DNA of 64,000 nt from Physcousia sp045220575 (GCA_045220575.1 JBGUVX010000005.1:21091-85090); one strand, 5' to 3'. Counted from the first letter of the stretch, positions 36,692 to 46,598 are shown. Notes: generated by a model not told the origin, from the letters alone. A program made the numbers and translations.

Positions 36692-37768
36692 ATGGAGCAA
36701 CACAACTACTGCCTCATACTGGCAGGTGGCATCGGCAGCCGTCTTTGGCCCATGAGTCGCAAGAGTCGTCCCAAGCAATTCCTCGACGTCTTCGGAACAG
36801 GCCGCACTCTGCTACAAGATACGTACGAGCGTTTTGCACGTTTCATGCCGGCTGACCACATCTACATTTCCACCAATGTAGACTACTTGCCCTACGTATA
36901 CGAGCAACTTCCGCAGGTAGACGACAAACACATTTTAGAGGAGCCCTTGCGACGCGGAACATTGGCCAGCGTAGCATGGGGGACAGTCTTCATCAAGACT
37001 TTCGATTCTAAAGCCAACATCGTTGTTAGTCCTGCCGACCAGTTGATTCTGAACGAAAAGCGTTTTCAGGAAGACATCATACGTTCCCTCGAATTCGTGG
37101 ACAAGGGCAATCGTCTCGTTGTCATGGGCATCCACCCCACTCGCCCCGAAACTGGTTATGGTTATATCCAGATGAGCGAGAAAAAAGCTGAAGATGAACA
37201 CTTTAATCACGTCAAGACTTTTACAGAGAAACCTGAACGCCAGTTTGCCGAAATATTCCTGCAAGACGGAAGTTTTCTTTGGAATACTGGTATATTTCTC
37301 TTCAGTGCTGATGCTATGCTCGACAACATTTATCGGCTCATTCCTGAGTATCGGATAGAATTACCAAAGATGATGGCTGATGCCAAGATTGACGATCCTA
37401 AGTTCCTGCCAGAGTTCTTCAGTGTTCTCCCCAAACTGAATGTTGATATGGGCATCATGGAGAAGAGCGACAACGTCTTCGTTTACGAGGCTCATTTCGG
37501 ATGGGCAGACTTGGGGACCTGGAACACCATTGATGTCTACCAACCGTGTGACGAGAATGGCAACCTATTACTAGACTCAAAAGCCAGCCTGCACAACTGC
37601 AAAGGTAATGTAATCCGTCTGCCTAAGAACCAAACGGCAATCATCGAAGGACTGCAAGAATTTGCCATCATACAAGAAGGAGATGTTCTGATGATTTGTC
37701 CCAAAAATGACCTCGCCGCGATGCGGCGCATGATGACGGAAGCGCAGACGCAGTTAGGTATCGAATAA
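36692..37768 (+). CDS. manC: Mannose-1-phosphate guanylyltransferase
   Basis: 358 residues. 'LILAGGIGSRLWPMSRKSRPKQFLDV' is the nucleotide-binding signature, 'GYGYIQM' and 'FTEKPERQFAEIFLQDGSFLWNTGIFLF' are sugar-binding motifs, and 'VYEAHFGWADLGTWNTI' the metal-binding region. It makes GDP-mannose from mannose-1-phosphate and GTP for glycan synthesis. It lacks the C-terminal isomerase domain of bifunctional ManC. It is third in the greA-HIT-manC run. Followed 33 bp later by a truncated secreted ORF. Confidence 0.93.
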   Translation: MEQHNYCLILAGGIGSRLWPMSRKSRPKQFLDVFGTGRTLLQDTYERFARFMPADHIYISTNVDYLPYVYEQLPQVDDKHILEEPLRRGTLASVAWGTVFIKTFDSKANIVVSPADQLILNEKRFQEDIIRSLEFVDKGNRLVVMGIHPTRPETGYGYIQMSEKKAEDEHFNHVKTFTEKPERQFAEIFLQDGSFLWNTGIFLFSADAMLDNIYRLIPEYRIELPKMMADAKIDDPKFLPEFFSVLPKLNVDMGIMEKSDNVFVYEAHFGWADLGTWNTIDVYQPCDENGNLLLDSKASLHNCKGNVIRLPKNQTAIIEGLQEFAIIQEGDVLMICPKNDLAAMRRMMTEAQTQLGIE

Positions 37769-37801
37769 GATACAGATTTATAAAACCTTAAACGTATCAC
37801 T

Positions 37802-37891
37802 ATGAAAAGATTGTCTCTTCTCATCAGTTTGACATTCATCGTCATCTGGACTTCCGCACAAGGACTACCCGAAGACGGATGCATTCGATAG
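37802..37891 (+). pseudogene. Orphan signal peptide, likely remnant of a truncated secreted-protein gene
   Basis: A 29-codon frame encodes an apparently complete signal peptide ('MKRLSLLISLTFIVIWTSAQ') followed by only nine residues ('GLPEDGCIR') and a stop, 2 bp before the 3' end of the opposing GH2 gene. The next gene of the greA-HIT-manC run appears to have lost everything after its leader. It could be a functional small peptide, but the abrupt end beside an opposing gene favours a remnant. Confidence 0.45.
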
Positions 37892-37893
37892 TC

Positions 37894-40362
37894 TTATCGA
37901 GTTTCCAACATAAAAGTCTTCAATAACTTATGACGGGCATCACTGACGCGAAGCGTTAGGGTGCCTGTTTCTTTTGTACTACGCACGATTACCACCAATT
38001 GTCCATTAAACAACTTCATGGTCGGCTGTTTGAAGGATTCCAAACTGGTGGCATCACCATTGCAGACGGCCTCGAAACATCCAGCGCCCGTAACTTCGAA
38101 CGTCAGTTGGTCGTCGGCTTCAGGAATGAGAGTTCCATTCTTGTCTGTCAACGAGACGGTAAAAAATGCCAAATCCTCTCCGTCAGCTTTCAACCAGTGA
38201 TTCTCATGTTCCTCATGCTGAGTCCAAACATCGAGTTGCAAACGGGCAGGCTTTCCCGCAGTGCGCATCACTTTTTCGCCGGCCTTCAGTCCCTGCTCGT
38301 CATATACAACCACTTTTAATTCTCCTGGTTCGTACTTCACATCGTTCCACCTAAGTCTATACCTATCCAATCGAGTATTATCTCCCCGTTCCAGGATCTT
38401 CGACCTCTTCCCCATCGACTTTCCGTTCACGAAGAGTTCAGCACTGGGATAGTCTGTATAGCAATAAACAGGTGTGACCATGCCAACGCGTTCTTTTCCC
38501 CAGGTCCAATGTGGCAGAAGATGTATGGTATGGTCCAGTGTATTCCAATGCGAGCGATAGAGGTAATAGCGGTCCTTAGGCAAGCCCGCAAGATCACAAA
38601 TACCAAAATAGCTACTACGCGAGGGCCAATATTCATCGTAGGGAGAAGGTTCACCAAGATAGTCAAAACCCGTCCATACAAACTCGCCAATGACCCAATC
38701 ATTATCGTCCTGCCAGCACCAATCATCATCAGGAAGATTAGACCATGAGCAATGATTCACGTCATAGCCCGAACACTGCCCTTCGTAATGATGCTGACGG
38801 AGTTGTGAATTAGGCCTATCAACCGCTTCCACCACTACTGGGAAATGATAGACACCACGACTGCTCACAGTAGAACTTGTCTCACTACCCAACAGGAATC
38901 CATGTGTCAGTGTTTCGTAGGCTTTCTGGTACTTATTTAAACGATAATTTAGCCCTGGCACATCCATCGCTTGCATAAAACCGCTGGCAAGGGCATTATC
39001 AACGCGATCGCAGCCTTGTGTGACGGGGCGTGTGGGGTCAAGAGCATGACAGATTCCCTGCAGACGGATGGCAATCTGTCGACCGTCCTCGCTCCACTGC
39101 TCTGGAATCTCGTTGCCGATGCTCCACATAACGATACATGGATGGTTGCGGTTCGCCAATACAAGATTAGTTATGTCGCGGTCACTCCACTCGCGGAAGA
39201 AGCGGGAGTAGCCATTCCTGCACTTAGGATAGTTCCACATATCAAATGACTCTGCCATTACCATCATGCCCAGCGAGTCGCATATCTCCATCTGCCATTG
39301 TGAGGGCATATTGTGGGAAGTGCGAATGGCATCACAGCCCATTGCCTTCATTATCTTTATCTGACGGATGAGAGCTGCTCGATTAAGGGCGGCACCTAAA
39401 GGGCCGAGATCATGATGCAGGCAAACACCTTTGATTTTACGGGTCACACCGTTTAATTGGAAACCATATTCACGAGAGACACGCACGGTACGAATACCTG
39501 TCTTTATACTCTTTGTATCGACAATAGAGCCGTCCTCACTACTGAGGTTCGTGGTAAGTTTATACATATATGGAGTCTCAGGTGACCATAACTGCGGACT
39601 GTCCAGACGGAAAGTAGTTCGGAAACTGCCATCACTACCCAGTTGGAGGTTTTCTGCTTTAGCAGTCAAAGAACCATCTGGTGCTGTCAATTCAAATCCT
39701 CCTAACATCTTTTCTTTCATACCCACAGCCTTTGCCGAAGCTTCTACGAGTGTTTTTCCTCTCTCTTCACCAATACAGCGGAAACAAATACTCCAATCAT
39801 CAAGATGAGAGCGATGCGTCAGTATTAAAGTCACAGGACGATAGATACCAGCACCAGGGTACCAACGCGAACTCTCCTCAACATTTTTGAGGTCTACCTC
39901 AAGGAGGAGATTACAAGGCTGTGAGGTTATGAAGTCGCGAGGTATCTCCACTCGAAAAGCATTGTAGCCATAAGGCCAATAGGCCACCTGCCGACCGTTG
40001 ATTCGCACTATAGGTTCTGCCATAGCTCCGTCAAAGACCAGTTCTGCCCTCTCATACCCCTCAGGAATCGATATAGTGCGTTTATAGTGTCCCTCACCTA
40101 TCCAAGGGAGCGCACCACTGCGGCCACTCTTTTCCGTTGCTTCCCGTTCACCGTTCTGTACAATGGCTACACGTTGCAAATCCCATTTCTTGTCAAACGG
40201 ACCGGCAATGGCCCAGTCATGGGGAATCTCCACTTGCTGCCAATCCCCTTTAATTTCATCACGACAGAATTGCCATCCGTCACTTAGGACTGTTTCCAGA
40301 CGCTGGCACCACGATACAACTGCAAAGTGCAGAATAAGAAGCGTAAAAAAGAATCTTTTCAT
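37894..40362 (-). CDS. Secreted GH2 beta-galactosidase-like glycosidase
   Basis: 822 residues with a signal peptide ('MKRFFFTLLILHFAVVSWCQ'). The jelly-roll domain includes 'VEIPHDWAIAGPFD', 'GWYPGAGIYR'-type 'SSRWYPGAGIYRPV' and 'YWPYGYNAF'. It is followed by an Ig-like domain and the barrel with 'GVCLHHDLGPLGAALN', the acid/base Glu in 'MWSIGNEIPEQW' and the likely nucleophile in 'LLGSETSSTVSSRG'. C-terminal domains resemble the DUF4982 and Ig modules of Bacteroidetes GH2 enzymes. It is a periplasmic exo-enzyme; a beta-galactosidase activity is most likely, but the family also includes other exo-glycosidases. It ends 2 bp from the truncated secreted ORF. Confidence 0.9.
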   Translation of the reverse strand: MKRFFFTLLILHFAVVSWCQRLETVLSDGWQFCRDEIKGDWQQVEIPHDWAIAGPFDKKWDLQRVAIVQNGEREATEKSGRSGALPWIGEGHYKRTISIPEGYERAELVFDGAMAEPIVRINGRQVAYWPYGYNAFRVEIPRDFITSQPCNLLLEVDLKNVEESSRWYPGAGIYRPVTLILTHRSHLDDWSICFRCIGEERGKTLVEASAKAVGMKEKMLGGFELTAPDGSLTAKAENLQLGSDGSFRTTFRLDSPQLWSPETPYMYKLTTNLSSEDGSIVDTKSIKTGIRTVRVSREYGFQLNGVTRKIKGVCLHHDLGPLGAALNRAALIRQIKIMKAMGCDAIRTSHNMPSQWQMEICDSLGMMVMAESFDMWNYPKCRNGYSRFFREWSDRDITNLVLANRNHPCIVMWSIGNEIPEQWSEDGRQIAIRLQGICHALDPTRPVTQGCDRVDNALASGFMQAMDVPGLNYRLNKYQKAYETLTHGFLLGSETSSTVSSRGVYHFPVVVEAVDRPNSQLRQHHYEGQCSGYDVNHCSWSNLPDDDWCWQDDNDWVIGEFVWTGFDYLGEPSPYDEYWPSRSSYFGICDLAGLPKDRYYLYRSHWNTLDHTIHLLPHWTWGKERVGMVTPVYCYTDYPSAELFVNGKSMGKRSKILERGDNTRLDRYRLRWNDVKYEPGELKVVVYDEQGLKAGEKVMRTAGKPARLQLDVWTQHEEHENHWLKADGEDLAFFTVSLTDKNGTLIPEADDQLTFEVTGAGCFEAVCNGDATSLESFKQPTMKLFNGQLVVIVRSTKETGTLTLRVSDARHKLLKTFMLETR

Positions 40363-40383
40363 CTTTATATAGGTTTTGTGGGA

Positions 40384-40422
40384 CGAAGATAGTAAATATT
40401 TCTCAATTTTTCCTTATCTTTG
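40384..40422. promoter_or_regulatory. Divergent promoter region of the GH2 and malQ genes
   Basis: Plus strand TATCTTTG at 40415-40422 serves malQ (ATG 40445). Minus strand TATCTTCG at 40391-40384 is a near-consensus box for the GH2 gene (ATG 40362). The -33 elements are weak. Confidence 0.6.
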
Positions 40423-40444
40423 GAGCAAATAAACTCAAAATACC

Positions 40445-43126
40445 ATGAATATAGACTTCAAAATACCTTACAAAACGAAGTGGGGAGAGAGTGTTTCCGT
40501 ACAGTTGACGTGTCGTACTAAGACGGGTAAAGAAAGTACCGAACATCTTTTTCTTTCCACACTTGACGGCTATTGGTGGAGTTGCAATTACACTCTGCCG
40601 ACAAATATCGTAGAGGTCGAATACCAGTATAGTATCGAAGAAGGAGACAGTGTGGTACGTAGTGAGTGGAACATGCTTCCCCGTACACTTGCCCTACCCC
40701 AAGGCCGCCATCGCATACTGGCAATTGATCATTGGCGAGACAAACCAACAGAACAATACTTCTACACCAGTGCTTTTACCGAAGCCTTCCTGCACCATAC
40801 GCCCAAACCCTGGCCTACATGCGAGGCTGAGAAGACGCTGACATTACGTGTATTTGCCCCAGAGGTTCCCCAGGACCATACGTTGGCCATACTGGGCAAC
40901 CAGCCGTTACTAGGTGAGTGGCAACAGGGTCGCGAGGTGCACTTAGTGCCTGTTGGTCCAAATGAATGGGCTACGGTACTCGACATCACACAAGTCAAAG
41001 GCACGTTGGAATACAAGTATATAACCATTGACACAAAAACAGGCCTGCGAACCTGGGAACTCCATGACAATCGCTTGCTCGAACGTCCCAACATCGAAAG
41101 CGACATGGCCGTAGTGGTCGAAGACAGTCCCGTTCACCTACCTTTGGCTCCCTGGAGAGGAGCGGGCTGTGTCATTCCTGTCTTTAGTCTGCGTAGTGAG
41201 CACAGCTATGGAGTGGGCGATTTCGGGGATCTTAGTCGTATGGTGGACTGGGTATCCATAACTGGCCAACATGTTCTACAAATCCTGCCTATCAACGACA
41301 CCACACTAACAGGACGCTGGACGGATTCTTATCCTTACAACGCCATTAGCATCTATGCGCTGCATCCAATATATGCCGATTTAGAGGCCCTGCCCCCTTT
41401 ACAGGATTCCATCCTGCAAAAGGAGTATCAGGAACAGAAAAAGAAGTTGAATGCCTTAACTCACCTCGACTACGAACGAGTCATCGAAGTTAAACGCAGT
41501 TACCTACGCCACCTATTTCGACAAGAATGGAAGAACGTAAGCAAGACTAAAGCCTACAAGAGCTTTTTTGCTCGTAACGAGGAGTGGCTTGTACCTTACG
41601 CCGCATTCTGCTATCTACGTGACAACTTAGGCACACCTGATTTCCGTCATTGGGGGAAAATGAGTACCTATAAGGCTTCAGAGGTGCGGAAACTGACTAA
41701 AAAAGGTACGGAAAGTGCCGATGAAATCGACCTGAATTGCTATATCCAGTTCATTCTTCACGAACAGTTGAGCCAAGTACAGCACCATGCCCGCAAGAAA
41801 AGTGTCGTATTAAAGGGTGACATCCCCATCGGCATCAGCGCAACCAGTGTCGAGGCATGGACCGAACCGCATTACTTCAACCTCGACGGACAAGCTGGAG
41901 CCCCACCTGATTACTTCAGCCAGAACGGACAGAATTGGGGATTCCCCACTTATAATTGGGAGGCAATGCTGGCCGATGGATGCCGCTGGTGGCGTCGTCG
42001 TTTCGAGAAGATGGCCGAATACTTTGACGCTTATCGCATCGACCATGTACTGGGATTCTTCCGCATCTGGGAAATTCCGCAGGATAGTGTGCACGGACTG
42101 TTAGGACACTTTGCCCCTGCCCTACCCATGAGCATTGAAGAGATTGAGAGCTACGGACTGCCCTGGCGCGAAGACACTTATACCCGTCCATACATTACCG
42201 ATCGTATCCTTCATCGCATATTCGGCGACGATACCTCTGACGTACGTCGTCTCTATCTCGACTCCTGCGGCAACGGGCGTTATGCCATGAAACGCGAATT
42301 CGACACCCAACGCAAGGTACAAGCAGCCTTCGCTACCAAGAGCGACGCACGAAGCGAGAAGATTCGCGATGGCCTCTATCGCCTCATCAGCAATGTATTG
42401 TTCCTTCGCGACAAACATAAGCCAGACCATTTCCATCCCCGCATCGTAGCCATGCATGATTTTCTGTTTGAGGATCTTGGCGACTGGGAGAAGGAGGCCT
42501 TCAACCGTATACACGAGCACTACTTCCACCAGCGTCATAATCAGTTCTGGTACGAGGAGTCCATGAAGAAACTACCCACGTTGGTAGGTGCGACACGCAT
42601 GCTCGTTTGCGCCGAAGACTTGGGCATGATACCCCAGTGCGTACCTTGGGTTATGGACAAGCTGGACATATTAACTTTAGAGATTCAGACCATGCCTAAG
42701 AAAGGTTGGGTACAATTTGCCAATCTATGGGAGAATCCCTATCGCAGCGTTGCTACCATCACCACCCATGATATGCCAACCCTACGTCAATGGTGGGACG
42801 AACAGCGTGAAACCGCCCAACAATACTACAACCAAATGCTCTACCACGAAGGACAGGCTCAGCATCCTATGGCGGCAACTGTAGCCGAGGAAATTGTCAG
42901 CCGGCATCTTGAGTGTCCCTCCATGCTTTGTCTTCTGAGTTTACAAGACTGGTTAGCCATCGATGAACAGGTGCGTAATCCACGAGTAGAGGACGAACGT
43001 ATCAATGTTCCCGCCAATCCCCGCCACTACTGGCGATGGCGTATGCACCTCACCATCGAACAACTCATCAATAACACGGCATTAAATGAGAAAATCCGCG
43101 GTCTAATAAAAAGCAATGGAAGATAA
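40445..43126 (+). CDS. malQ: 4-alpha-glucanotransferase (amylomaltase, GH77) with N-terminal starch-binding domains
   Basis: 893 residues. Two CBM20-type domains occupy about 1-105 and 125-230 ('FAPEVPQDHTLAILGNQPLLGEW'). The GH77 barrel then carries 'LRSEHSYGVGDFGDL', 'LQILPINDTT', 'YPYNAISIYALHP', 'FDAYRIDHVLGFFRIWEIP' (nucleophile Asp in RIDH) and 'MLVCAEDLGMIP' (acid/base Glu). The layout matches the plant DPE2-like long form. It transfers maltosyl/glucosyl units between glucans in the cytosol, in maltose or glycogen metabolism. It has no signal peptide. It has its own promoter and ends at the hairpin at 43131. Confidence 0.96.
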   Translation: MNIDFKIPYKTKWGESVSVQLTCRTKTGKESTEHLFLSTLDGYWWSCNYTLPTNIVEVEYQYSIEEGDSVVRSEWNMLPRTLALPQGRHRILAIDHWRDKPTEQYFYTSAFTEAFLHHTPKPWPTCEAEKTLTLRVFAPEVPQDHTLAILGNQPLLGEWQQGREVHLVPVGPNEWATVLDITQVKGTLEYKYITIDTKTGLRTWELHDNRLLERPNIESDMAVVVEDSPVHLPLAPWRGAGCVIPVFSLRSEHSYGVGDFGDLSRMVDWVSITGQHVLQILPINDTTLTGRWTDSYPYNAISIYALHPIYADLEALPPLQDSILQKEYQEQKKKLNALTHLDYERVIEVKRSYLRHLFRQEWKNVSKTKAYKSFFARNEEWLVPYAAFCYLRDNLGTPDFRHWGKMSTYKASEVRKLTKKGTESADEIDLNCYIQFILHEQLSQVQHHARKKSVVLKGDIPIGISATSVEAWTEPHYFNLDGQAGAPPDYFSQNGQNWGFPTYNWEAMLADGCRWWRRRFEKMAEYFDAYRIDHVLGFFRIWEIPQDSVHGLLGHFAPALPMSIEEIESYGLPWREDTYTRPYITDRILHRIFGDDTSDVRRLYLDSCGNGRYAMKREFDTQRKVQAAFATKSDARSEKIRDGLYRLISNVLFLRDKHKPDHFHPRIVAMHDFLFEDLGDWEKEAFNRIHEHYFHQRHNQFWYEESMKKLPTLVGATRMLVCAEDLGMIPQCVPWVMDKLDILTLEIQTMPKKGWVQFANLWENPYRSVATITTHDMPTLRQWWDEQRETAQQYYNQMLYHEGQAQHPMAATVAEEIVSRHLECPSMLCLLSLQDWLAIDEQVRNPRVEDERINVPANPRHYWRWRMHLTIEQLINNTALNEKIRGLIKSNGR

Positions 43127-43130
43127 ACTA

Positions 43131-43158
43131 AAGAAGCGGCCCGAAAGGGTCGCTTCTT
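43131..43158. terminator. Bidirectional terminator between malQ and tRNA-Met
   Basis: A 12-bp stem, AAGAAGCGGCCC with GGGTCGCTTCTT (one wobble), with a GAAA tetraloop. It touches the 3' CCA end of the minus-strand tRNA. Confidence 0.85.
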
Positions 43159-43234
43159 GGTAGCGGGAAAGGGACTTGAACCCTTGACCTTCGGATTATG
43201 AATCCGACGCTCTAACCAGCTGAGCTATCCCGCC
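43158..43234 (-). tRNA. tRNA-Met (CAT anticodon)
   Basis: 77 nt including an encoded CCA. The minus strand shows acceptor GGCGGGA / TCCCGCT, a D-arm 'AGCTCAGCTGGTTAGAGC', an anticodon stem TCGGA-TTCATAA-TCCGA with CAT, and the T-arm 'AGGGTTCAAGTCCCT'. The first pair is G-U, so it is not the formyl-Met initiator with an unpaired C1. Elongator Met is most likely; an Ile tRNA with lysidine-modified C34 is the alternative. Confidence 0.95.
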
Positions 43235-43276
43235 ATCATTTTCGTAAGAACGAAGCACTTCTCGCGAAATGCGGTG

Positions 43277-43307
43277 CAAAGGTAGGCAGAAAATCCGAAT
43301 CTGCAAA
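43277..43307 (-). promoter_or_regulatory. Promoter of tRNA-Met
   Basis: Minus strand TTTG (43307-43304), exactly 19 bp, TACCTTTG (43284-43277); about 43 nt before the mature 5' end. Confidence 0.85.
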
Positions 43308-43407
43308 GAAAAGGCGCGTTTTTTTTTACTTTAACACCTTTTTCCTTTATTCATCTCCATTTTATTGCTATCTTTGCACTTCAAAAATATCACGCGCACA
43401 CACGTAT

Positions 43408-45315
43408 ATGCGAATCATAAAGCGATTAGACCTATTTATTCTAAAAGCATTCCTGCAATTATTTGCAGCGACATTCTTCGTGTGTCTGTTCGTGTTCATG
43501 ATGCAGTATACGTGGCGATACATCGACGAACTGATAGGTAAGGGACTATCCGTGGAGGTGTTGAGCAAGTTCTTCTGGTACATGGCACTCAACTTTGTGC
43601 CTGCCGCTCTTCCTCCCGGTGTATTGTTGGCCTCTCTTATTACCTTTGGCAACATGGGTGAGAAATTAGAGTTGCTTGCTATGAAGGCAGCGGGAGTGCC
43701 ACTACTGCGCATTCTTCAACCCCTGATTTTAGTAGTGGTGGTTCTTTGTGGTTGCAGTTTCTACTTTCAGAACAGTATTGCGCCGGAGGCCACGAAAAGG
43801 CTGGCTGCCCTAATATGGTCGATGAAGCAGAAGTCGCCCGAACTCGAAATTCCCGAAGGGGTTTTTTATAGCGAAATTCCTGGGTATAACATTTTCGTAG
43901 AACACAAGGACAAAGAAACGGGCATGTTGTATGGCGTAATGATTTACAGCAATGCCAATCTGGAAGACACACAAATTGTGCTGGCCGATTCTGCACGCCT
44001 GCAGAGCACAGCCGACAAGATGCACCTGATGCTGACCTTGTACAGCGGAGAACGCTTCCGAAACATGGACAGCCGCAGCGCAAATATGATGAAAGCCCAA
44101 GTGCCCTACATGCGTGAGACCTTTACCCATGAGGTAGACCTCATAGAGTTCGACGGTAACTTCAACATCACGGACGCCTCGCTCTTTGCCGGAAACGCAC
44201 AAACCAAAGACTTACAAAGCATACGGGTAGGTATCGATTCCCTGACCCATCGAATCGACAGCGTAGGATCTGCCGTTTACAAAATGGAGCTTAGGGGAAG
44301 ACTGGAACGTGATTTATTGAGAAAAAGCCATGAAGATTCGGCACGCATCGTAGCAGAGGTGGACAAGACCGTTCCTTTTGACACGCTGTACAGCAAGCTC
44401 AGTCACGAGCAACTACAGTCGACCATACGAACCGCCACATCGAAAGTGCGACAATTGCAGGCCGAATATGAGTTTCGCCGTTTGCTGACAGACGAGGACA
44501 ATCGTATGCTACGCATCCACAAGGTAGAAGAGCACAAGAAATTCACCTATTCCTTAGCCTGTCTGCTCTTCTTCTTCATTGGTGCACCACTGGGTGCTAT
44601 CATTCGCAAGGGTGGACTGGGAATGCCTGTTATCATCAGCGTGAGCATTTTCATCTTCTATTACATCATCAATGTCAGCGGCGAAAAAATGGCCAAAACC
44701 GGCATTTGGTATATCCCCTTTGGCGTGTGGCTCAGCAGTATGGTACTTGGTCCTCTGGGGGCTTTCCTAACCTACAAGTCGAACCAAGACTCTGCAGTCT
44801 TCAACATCGAGGGCTACCGTATGTTCCTGATGAGGCTGTTCGGACTGCGTGAATCGCGCAAACTCAATCGCAAAGAGGTTATCATCAACGAACCCGACTA
44901 TCCTGAGCTGTGCCGTCAACTGACGCAATTACAGACCGACTGCAGAAACTACGCCGAGGAGAAGCATCTCATGCGAATGCCCAATTACAGGAAGATATTC
45001 TTTGAATACGAAAAGGATACAGTTGTCGCAGACCTTGACGAGCGGCTTGATGCCATCATTGAGGAATTGCACAACAGCACGGACACACGATTAGTGATGA
45101 TGCTCAACGAACTGCCCGTCTTGGTGCCCGATGCCCACACCCGTCCCTTCGACAATGCCCGATGGAACATAGCAGCCGGAATTGTGTTCCCCATAGGACT
45201 CTTTTTTTGGTTCCGCATCTGGCGCTACCGCCTGCGCCTTTGGCGTGATATGTCCGTCATACAGGAACAGGCGCAACACATCATACACCGAATAGAAAAA
45301 CTAAACGAAGCATAA
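43408..45315 (+). CDS. LptF/LptG (YjgP/YjgQ) family lipopolysaccharide export permease
   Basis: 635 residues. Three membrane segments near the N-terminus ('FILKAFLQLFAATFFVCLFVFMMQYTWRYI', 'FFWYMALNFVPAALPPGVLLASLITFG', 'PLILVVVVLCGCSFYF') and three after residue 385 flank a periplasmic beta-jellyroll, the LptF/G layout. 'KLELLAMKAAGVPLLRI' is the coupling-helix motif contacting LptB. The extended C-terminus (about 470-635) carries an extra helical region and a last membrane span. It moves LPS or lipooligosaccharide from the inner membrane to the Lpt bridge. A TATCTTTG box at 43369-43376 precedes it. Its stop shares one base with the ribBA start. Confidence 0.9.
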   Translation: MRIIKRLDLFILKAFLQLFAATFFVCLFVFMMQYTWRYIDELIGKGLSVEVLSKFFWYMALNFVPAALPPGVLLASLITFGNMGEKLELLAMKAAGVPLLRILQPLILVVVVLCGCSFYFQNSIAPEATKRLAALIWSMKQKSPELEIPEGVFYSEIPGYNIFVEHKDKETGMLYGVMIYSNANLEDTQIVLADSARLQSTADKMHLMLTLYSGERFRNMDSRSANMMKAQVPYMRETFTHEVDLIEFDGNFNITDASLFAGNAQTKDLQSIRVGIDSLTHRIDSVGSAVYKMELRGRLERDLLRKSHEDSARIVAEVDKTVPFDTLYSKLSHEQLQSTIRTATSKVRQLQAEYEFRRLLTDEDNRMLRIHKVEEHKKFTYSLACLLFFFIGAPLGAIIRKGGLGMPVIISVSIFIFYYIINVSGEKMAKTGIWYIPFGVWLSSMVLGPLGAFLTYKSNQDSAVFNIEGYRMFLMRLFGLRESRKLNRKEVIINEPDYPELCRQLTQLQTDCRNYAEEKHLMRMPNYRKIFFEYEKDTVVADLDERLDAIIEELHNSTDTRLVMMLNELPVLVPDAHTRPFDNARWNIAAGIVFPIGLFFWFRIWRYRLRLWRDMSVIQEQAQHIIHRIEKLNEA

Positions 45316-46514
45316 TGAGTGAGAACTTAAGAAACATCGAAATGGCCATTGAGGACTTCCGACAAGGGAAGTTCGTCATTGTGGTCGACGATGAAGATCG
45401 TGAAAACGAAGGTGACTTCATCACAGCCGCCGAAACCATTACACCCGAGAAAGTAAACTTCATGCTGCAAAACGGACGTGGCGTGCTCTGCGCTCCCATC
45501 ACAATCAGTCGGGCCGAACAGTTGCAACTACCTCGTCAGGTGGAGGAAAACACTTCGATGCTGGGTACGCCGTTCACTGTTACTGTTGACCTGCTGGAGG
45601 GCTGCACCACTGGTGTGAGCGCCCACGACCGCGCCGCCACCATACGCGCACTGGCTGACCCCGACCGCAAACCTTCGGACTTCGGAAGACCAGGCCATAT
45701 CAACCCCCTCTACGCCCAAGATAAGGGTGTCCTGCGCCGTGCCGGACACACCGAGGCAGCTATCGACCTCGCCCGTCTGGCTGGCCTGCAACCGGCATCA
45801 GCCCTCATCGAGATTCTAAATGAGGACGGCACAATGGCTCGTATGCCTCAACTGCAGGAAGTGGCAAAGCGGTTCGATATGCGCATCATCACTATCAAGG
45901 ACCTCATCTCCTACCGCCTGCAACGCGAGTCGCTGGTGGAAAAAGGCGTGGAGGCCGATATGCCTACAGAACACGGCCACTTCCGCATCATACCATTCCG
46001 CCAGAAGAGCAACGGACTGGAGCACGTAGCCCTGTTCAAGGGTGAATGGCGCGAGGACGAACCCGTATTGGTACGTATGCACTCCAGTTGTATGACAGGC
46101 GACATCTTCGGCAGTCGTAGATGCGACTGCGGCGAACAACTGCACAAGGCAATGGAACTCATCGAGAAAGAAGGCAAAGGAGTCGTTGTCTACCTCAACC
46201 AAGAAGGGCGCGGCATCGGACTGATGAACAAGATAGCCGCCTACAAATTGCAGGAACAAGGCGACGATACCGTAGATGCAAACATACATCTGGGATTCCA
46301 ACCCGATGAACGCGACTATGGTGTGGGAGCACAAATCCTGCGCAGTCTGGGTGTGGGCAAGATACGCCTCATTACCAACAATCCCGTAAAGCGCGTTGGA
46401 CTGGAAGGCTACGGGTTGGAAATCGTCGAGAACGTGCCCATCGTAATCGAGCCCAACGAATACAACCGCCGCTATTTGGAGACGAAGAAGAACCGAATGG
46501 GACATAAACTTTAA
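45315..46514 (+). CDS. ribBA: Bifunctional 3,4-dihydroxy-2-butanone-4-phosphate synthase / GTP cyclohydrolase II
   Basis: 399 residues. The N-terminal RibB domain (1-200) has 'VVDDEDRENEGDF' and 'TGVSAHDRAATIRAL'. The C-terminal RibA domain has 'RMHSSCMTGDIFGSRRCDCGEQL' (zinc cysteines), 'QEGRGIGLMNKI' and 'LITNNPVKRVGLEGYGLEI'. It starts riboflavin synthesis from ribulose-5-P and GTP in the cytosol. It is coupled to the upstream permease gene (TAATG), so an FMN riboswitch is not expected immediately upstream and none is seen. It is followed by heptad and octad repeats. Confidence 0.97.
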   Translation: MSENLRNIEMAIEDFRQGKFVIVVDDEDRENEGDFITAAETITPEKVNFMLQNGRGVLCAPITISRAEQLQLPRQVEENTSMLGTPFTVTVDLLEGCTTGVSAHDRAATIRALADPDRKPSDFGRPGHINPLYAQDKGVLRRAGHTEAAIDLARLAGLQPASALIEILNEDGTMARMPQLQEVAKRFDMRIITIKDLISYRLQRESLVEKGVEADMPTEHGHFRIIPFRQKSNGLEHVALFKGEWREDEPVLVRMHSSCMTGDIFGSRRCDCGEQLHKAMELIEKEGKGVVVYLNQEGRGIGLMNKIAAYKLQEQGDDTVDANIHLGFQPDERDYGVGAQILRSLGVGKIRLITNNPVKRVGLEGYGLEIVENVPIVIEPNEYNRRYLETKKNRMGHKL

Positions 46515-46598
46515 TTAAGAATTAAGAGTGAAGAGTTAAGAAAGGGCGTAATAACGTGATAACGTGATAACAAAATAACGTAACAAAAATATAATAAC
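46513..46598 (+). repeat. Tandem heptad and octad repeats between ribBA and the aminotransferase
   Basis: Heptads AATTAAG, AATTAAG, AGTGAAG, AGTTAAG (46513-46540) start on the ribBA stop codon. They are followed by 8-bp 'GATAACGT'-type units (about 46550-46580). No TANNTTTG promoter is visible. Confidence 0.65.

Noticed and set aside
45100..45315. FMN riboswitch for ribBA
   Set aside because: The ribBA start shares a base with the upstream permease stop and the upstream DNA is coding; no aptamer-like pattern is visible.
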